From: Lactobacillus sp.
Lineage (GTDB): Bacteria; Bacillota; Bacilli; Lactobacillales; Lactobacillaceae
NCBI GenBank assembly: GCA_022484695.1
Contig: JAKVKU010000001.1
Location: forward strand, 186,001 to 250,000
Reading direction: 5' to 3'
Length of the DNA: 64,000 bases
A program made the position numbers and the translations under genes. The notes under the pieces were generated by a model, which was not told the origin of the DNA, did not search any database, and worked only from the letters and a program-made list of their open reading frames with translations. Below are positions 59,952-64,000 of this stretch, one piece after another (position 1 is the stretch's first letter; each line of letters begins with the position of its first letter).

Positions 59952-62273
59952 TTATTCCGTCCGTAAAGCGATGGCGGCGTCTTTCTTGGCGGCCATTCGG
60001 GCTGGGATATGCCCCCCTAGGACAGTGAGAATGGTGGAAATTATGATCAAGATTACCCCGTGAATGGGATTCAAGTGGGAGACATTGGCTAAGCCGGTGA
60101 TATTCTCCAGGATCACATTGATTGGGAAGGTGGCTAACCAAGCGATCAAGACCCCTAAGATACCGGCCCCGACCCCTAGGATAACTGTTTCCGCATCGAA
60201 GACTCGCGTGATATCTTTCTTCCGGGCCCCTAAGGCCTTTAACACCCCAATTTCTTTGGTCCGCTCTAAGACGGAAGTATAGGTGATGATGGCGATCATG
60301 ATCATACTGGTGACTAAGGAAATGCCGGCAAAGGCCACTAAGACATAGGTGATGGCACTCATTAAACCACCGGTGAGACTGGAGACAGTCCCGGCTAAGT
60401 CAGTGTAGATAATCTTGTCGGCTTTACTTTTACCCTTATTGTACTTTTTCAGGTAGGTCAAGATCTTATCTTTGTCGTCAAAGTTGTTGGGATAGATTTG
60501 AATGGCCGCGGGGATTTTGTCGCCCCCAAGATAGGCCAGCGCTGTTTTTTTCGAGCTGCTGGTCAAGGTTTCATTGGTCATCACGTTGGTATCACTATTC
60601 TTTTGGGCAGTGACGATGGCTGAATTTTGGTTTTGGTCAATCACCGCACTGCTGAGGCGATCGGAATAGGCGATGCCACTGGCTAACATGCCGTCAGACT
60701 TCTTAGACTTGACCCGCAGGACGCCGGCGATTTTCAAAGTTTTGGTGTCCTTGGCGTTGGCCATGTCGTTATAGTCGGTCTTGGGGATGAAGTTGCCGGT
60801 GGGTACTTGTTGATAGTAGTCGTTGTTTGCCACGACTTTGATGGTTTGGCCCACCAGGTCATTATAATTGTACTTTTGATTTTCTTTGACCTTAAAGCCC
60901 AGGTTCTTCAGGCTATTGATATTTAAAGTATTATCCCGGTTCACAATTAAGACCACGTCAGTTGCGGCGGTGGGATAACTGCCGGATAGGACTTTATAGT
61001 TCGTTTTGAGATAAGATTGCTTGCCGTAACGATCCACGGGATAAACGGAGCCGCCTACCCCTAAGGTGGCCATCATGGCCCCCCGGTCCGCCCCGGTATT
61101 TTCAGGGTTGCTATTGGAGAACTTCACAGGCTTGTACTGGCCATTGACGTCCCGGACTAAATTCAGCCCGGTGGCATAGGTATAACTGATATTTTTAGCC
61201 AGTTTTTTATCCAAGCCATTTAAGTAATTCAAATAGTTTTGGTCTATTTTGTTCAAATGTTGGGCCTTATCCGAAGCACTAGTTTTAGCGGTGACCCGAT
61301 TACTTTTAGAAAAGCCCTTTTGCTGTTCGGGCTGCTGGGAGGTGTCTTGGCCTTGGCGGGCAATAGTGATGGGATACTGGGCCAGCGTTTCTCCTTCGGT
61401 TTTATCAATTTGGGTTTGAAAACCCGTGGACAGGGCTAACACGATGGCCACACTGATGATCCCGATACTGGAGGCGAACATGGTCAAGAAGGTTCGGCCC
61501 TTTTTGGTTTTGATATTGGTGAAGGATAGTTTCAAGGCCGTCCAAAAACTCATTTTGGTGCGCTTTAGGGTGAAGTGGTCGTCAGCTTCATGTTCAGCAT
61601 AAGGGGCGGAATCGTCTTGAATTTTACCATCGGCAAAGTTGATGATTCGATCGGCATATTCCTTGGCCAATGAAGGGTTATGGGTGACCATGATGACCAA
61701 GCGTTCTTTAGACAGGTCCTTGATCAGCTGCATGATTTCTTCACTGGTGACGGAATCCAAGGCCCCGGTGGGTTCGTCGGCCAAGAGGATCTCAGGGTCG
61801 TTGGCGATGGCCCGGGCAATGGCCACCCGCTGCATTTGGCCCCCGGAGAGTTGGTTAGGCCGCTTGTGCATGTGTTCGGCCAAGCCCACCCGGGTCAGGG
61901 CATCTTCAGCTCGTTGTTGTTTTTCCCCCTTGGGCACACCGGAAAGGGTCATCCCCATTTCCACGTTATCCAAAATGCTCAAGTGACCGATAATATTATA
62001 ACTTTGGAAAATAAACCCAATGGAATTATTGCGATAGGCATCCCAATCCGCGTCTTTAAACGTCTTGGTGGACTTGCCTTCAATGATCAAGTCCCCGGAA
62101 TCATAACGATCCAGGCCACCGATCATGTTTAATAGGGTCGTTTTCCCGGAACCGGACGGCCCCAGGATGGCGACGAATTCCTGTTGGCGAAAAGAGACCG
62201 AAACATCGTCCAAAGCCTTGGTAGTCGTGTCGCCCACTTGGTAATACTTTTTGATATGCTTGAGTTCCAGCAT
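59952..62273 (-). CDS. MacB-like ABC transporter, fused ATPase and permease
   Basis: 773 aa from ATG 62273 ([11 protein letters not shown]); the ribosome binding site is weak, and a longer frame begins 16 codons upstream. The ATPase covers 1-230: Walker [12 protein letters not shown], signature [15 protein letters not shown] and Walker [12 protein letters not shown]. Then come a membrane helix near 265-290, a large extracellular domain, and three C-terminal FtsX-type helices. Similar proteins expel peptides or signal to the envelope. Substrate unknown. Confidence 0.88.
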   Translation of the reverse strand: MLELKHIKKYYQVGDTTTKALDDVSVSFRQQEFVAILGPSGSGKTTLLNMIGGLDRYDSGDLIIEGKSTKTFKDADWDAYRNNSIGFIFQSYNIIGHLSILDNVEMGMTLSGVPKGEKQQRAEDALTRVGLAEHMHKRPNQLSGGQMQRVAIARAIANDPEILLADEPTGALDSVTSEEIMQLIKDLSKERLVIMVTHNPSLAKEYADRIINFADGKIQDDSAPYAEHEADDHFTLKRTKMSFWTALKLSFTNIKTKKGRTFLTMFASSIGIISVAIVLALSTGFQTQIDKTEGETLAQYPITIARQGQDTSQQPEQQKGFSKSNRVTAKTSASDKAQHLNKIDQNYLNYLNGLDKKLAKNISYTYATGLNLVRDVNGQYKPVKFSNSNPENTGADRGAMMATLGVGGSVYPVDRYGKQSYLKTNYKVLSGSYPTAATDVVLIVNRDNTLNINSLKNLGFKVKENQKYNYNDLVGQTIKVVANNDYYQQVPTGNFIPKTDYNDMANAKDTKTLKIAGVLRVKSKKSDGMLASGIAYSDRLSSAVIDQNQNSAIVTAQKNSDTNVMTNETLTSSSKKTALAYLGGDKIPAAIQIYPNNFDDKDKILTYLKKYNKGKSKADKIIYTDLAGTVSSLTGGLMSAITYVLVAFAGISLVTSMIMIAIITYTSVLERTKEIGVLKALGARKKDITRVFDAETVILGVGAGILGVLIAWLATFPINVILENITGLANVSHLNPIHGVILIIISTILTVLGGHIPARMAAKKDAAIALRTE

Positions 62274-62744
62274 TTGAATTCGCTTTCTGAATATGTCCAA
62301 ATGGCGTACCATCCAGTCCATGGTGGTGCTTCGAATTTAGACCGTTAAGAACATATTAGGGCATCGATTTGTGATACACGTAATATAGGTATATTAAGCT
62401 ACTGCCAGCAAATTGTCCATCCAACCAAAGTCTGGACTTCGTTTCTTGAAAGCGCTAGCGTCAGTTGGGTCTATAAAGTTCCAGTGGGGAAAAGGGCGGC
62501 TTTTACCCGGATAGCGGCCCTTGGGTGGGTAGTTGGCCAATGTCGTGGCTATGACAGGATAAGTAACATACGGTGTAAATTGAACACAAAAATTTTCAAA
62601 AAATGTCGGCGTTGATAAAAGCGGTATCTCCATCAATTCGTTGTTAAATCAGGACCTAACACCAAATAAAAACTATTGGTATATTTCTAATCTTGTGTTA
62701 ATATAGCTAACATATTAAACTTAGTTCACATGGAGGAATCGATT
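62274..62744. other. Intergenic region between the ABC gene and amtB
   Basis: About 470 bases. A short minus-strand frame at 62394-62636 lacks a ribosome binding site and a recognisable domain, and I do not support it. Promoters for both divergent genes should lie here. Confidence 0.4.
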
Positions 62745-64000
62745 ATGAGTGGTGCGAATACGGCTTTTGTTCTGATTTCCAGCATCTTGGTGCTCTTTAT
62801 GACACCAGGCTTGGCCTTTTTCTATGGGGGGTTGGTGTCCCGGCGTAATGTGGTCAATACCATGTTTTCAGTCTTCTTTATTTGTGGGATCGCGGTCTTG
62901 TTATGGGTGGCTTTTGGGTATGAGCTATCCTTTAATGGGAATATCGGCGGCATCATTGGCACGGTATCCCATTGGTTCATGAGTGGTTTGAATTTGACCA
63001 CGCTAACGGCCACTAAGATCCCCACGGGCGTTTATATGTTGTTCCAGATGATGTTTGCCATCATCACCCCAGCTTTGTTCGTGGGGGCCGTGGTGGGGCG
63101 CTTACGCTTTAATTTCTTGATGTGGTTCATTGTGTTATGGTCTATCTTGATTTACTATCCTTTGGTACATATGGTCTGGAGTCCCAACGGTATCTTAGCC
63201 GGCTTAGGGGTCTTGGATTTTGCCGGGGGCACCGTGGTCCATATCAACGCGGGGATCACCGCCTTGATGTTATCGATTTTCTTAGGCAAACGCCTAGATT
63301 ATGGTAAAGAAGAGGAGCACTATAACATTCCTTGGGTCCTGTTGGGGACGGCGATTCTTTGGATCGGCTGGTATGGCTTTAATGCCGGTTCTGCCTTGGG
63401 GGTGGACAATGTGGCCATGCAAGCGGCCATTACCTCCACGGTTTCCACAGCGTCGGCCATGATTACCTGGATGGTCTTAGATATTATCCGCTTGGGTAAA
63501 CCTACCTTGATCGGGGTGTGTACCGGGACCTTGTGTGGCCTGGTGGGCATTACACCAGCTACAGGTTATGTGACGGTGTTGGGGGCCTTTTGGATCGGTC
63601 TGTTGTGCACCGTGGTCAGTTATATCTGGGTCAACTTCTTTAAAGAAAAAGTCGGCGTGGACGATACCTTGGATGCCTTTGGCTGCCACGGGGTCTCTGG
63701 GATCGTGGGTAGTATTGCCGTGGGGCTGTTTGCCACCAAGTCCGTGAACCCAGTGGTGACCACCAACGGGCTCTTTTACGGTGGCGGTGTTAAATTATTT
63801 GGGATTCAATTGATCGGCACCTTTGCCACCATTGCCATCGTGTCCATTGTGGGGACCTTGATCATTTTAGGGCTGCGCTTAGTGGTTCGGATGCGGGTGG
63901 ATGAAGCCGAAGAAGTCCAGGGGCTGGATATGGGCGAACACGGCGAGGCCGTGGATTATACCATTCATCTTTCTGAAGAAATCGATGCCTTTAAGACGGA
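62745..64000 (+). CDS. amtB: Ammonium transporter (Amt family), C-terminus cut by window edge
   Basis: At least 418 codons from ATG 62745 with GGAGG upstream. About 11 membrane segments. Family signatures: FVLISSILVLFMTPGLAFFYGGLVSRRN near residues 7-34, DFAGGTVVHINAGITAL near 160-176, and GCHGVSGIVGS near 310 with the pore His. A cytosolic tail rich in acidic residues follows. It imports ammonium; a glnB-type partner gene is not visible within the window. Confidence 0.95.
   Translation, partial: MSGANTAFVLISSILVLFMTPGLAFFYGGLVSRRNVVNTMFSVFFICGIAVLLWVAFGYELSFNGNIGGIIGTVSHWFMSGLNLTTLTATKIPTGVYMLFQMMFAIITPALFVGAVVGRLRFNFLMWFIVLWSILIYYPLVHMVWSPNGILAGLGVLDFAGGTVVHINAGITALMLSIFLGKRLDYGKEEEHYNIPWVLLGTAILWIGWYGFNAGSALGVDNVAMQAAITSTVSTASAMITWMVLDIIRLGKPTLIGVCTGTLCGLVGITPATGYVTVLGAFWIGLLCTVVSYIWVNFFKEKVGVDDTLDAFGCHGVSGIVGSIAVGLFATKSVNPVVTTNGLFYGGGVKLFGIQLIGTFATIAIVSIVGTLIILGLRLVVRMRVDEAEEVQGLDMGEHGEAVDYTIHLSEEIDAFKT

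Noticed and set aside
62394-62636. 80-aa frame on the minus strand before amtB
   Set aside because: No ribosome binding site, no recognisable domain, odd composition rich in Pro and Phe, and it lies in the likely divergent promoter region.
1-64000. CRISPR array or insertion sequence
   Set aside because: No regularly spaced repeats of array type and no transposase-like protein were found in any frame I read.

Overview
The window is a piece of a Lactobacillaceae-type (lactic acid bacterium) chromosome centred on the replication origin. This rests on the Firmicutes order gyrB-recF-yaaA-dnaN-dnaA | rpmH-rnpA-yidC-jag-mnmE-mnmG, strong AGGAGG ribosome binding sites, frequent TTG/GTG starts, moderate GC, and surface proteins with SLAP-like (lactobacillar S-layer type) modules. 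I do not assign a genus. No tRNA, rRNA, CRISPR array or complete insertion sequence was seen.

Layout. 1-6.1 kb: partial gyrB, recF, yaaA, dnaN and dnaA, all leftward, with DnaA-box arrays on both sides of dnaA; the main origin is 5.6-6.0 kb. 6.1-12 kb: rpmH, rnpA, yidC, jag, mnmE and mnmG, rightward. 12-22.5 kb: an XRE/AbrB-type regulator with a Ytr-like ABC exporter, small paralogous membrane proteins, a MazG-like pyrophosphohydrolase, an orphan antitoxin-like regulator, a PfpI-like protein, a TraX-like membrane protein, two quinone-reductase-like enzymes with their regulators, and a small membrane gene between twin terminators.

22.8-34.6 kb is the accessory region and the most interesting part. 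It holds a competence-type sigma factor next to a ComK-like protein, a SLAP-like secreted protein, an ArsR-controlled drug exporter, an unknown helical protein, and a phage-type holin plus GH25 muramidase. These are followed by a NodB deacetylase with an SLAP-like module but no signal peptide, three tandem secreted paralogues, and a further four-module SLAP-like protein. Four copies of the 11-mer ATTATCATGTA lie in front of the lysis pair and the deacetylase, which suggests one regulator controls lysis and wall modification together.

34.7-64 kb is mostly ordinary metabolism and transport: a HAD phosphatase, a TerC protein, a complete branched-chain amino acid ABC operon (livJHMGF) with a CBS-ACT sensor, fructose-bisphosphate aldolase, an aldo/keto reductase, lactate oxidase, class 1A dihydroorotate dehydrogenase, a Bcr-type exporter, a cold-shock protein and an amino acid permease. 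Then come a ring-cleaving dioxygenase, biotin ligase, dCMP deaminase, a cell-surface cluster (coiled coil plus 3D domain, a Ser/Asn-rich protein, a membrane protein), two OsmC/Ohr proteins, a MacB-like ABC transporter and a partial ammonium transporter.

Starts were moved from the longest reading frame to the internal ATG/GTG/TTG with the best ribosome binding site where the sequence allowed. Functions come from recognised motifs and family resemblance only; no database search was run.
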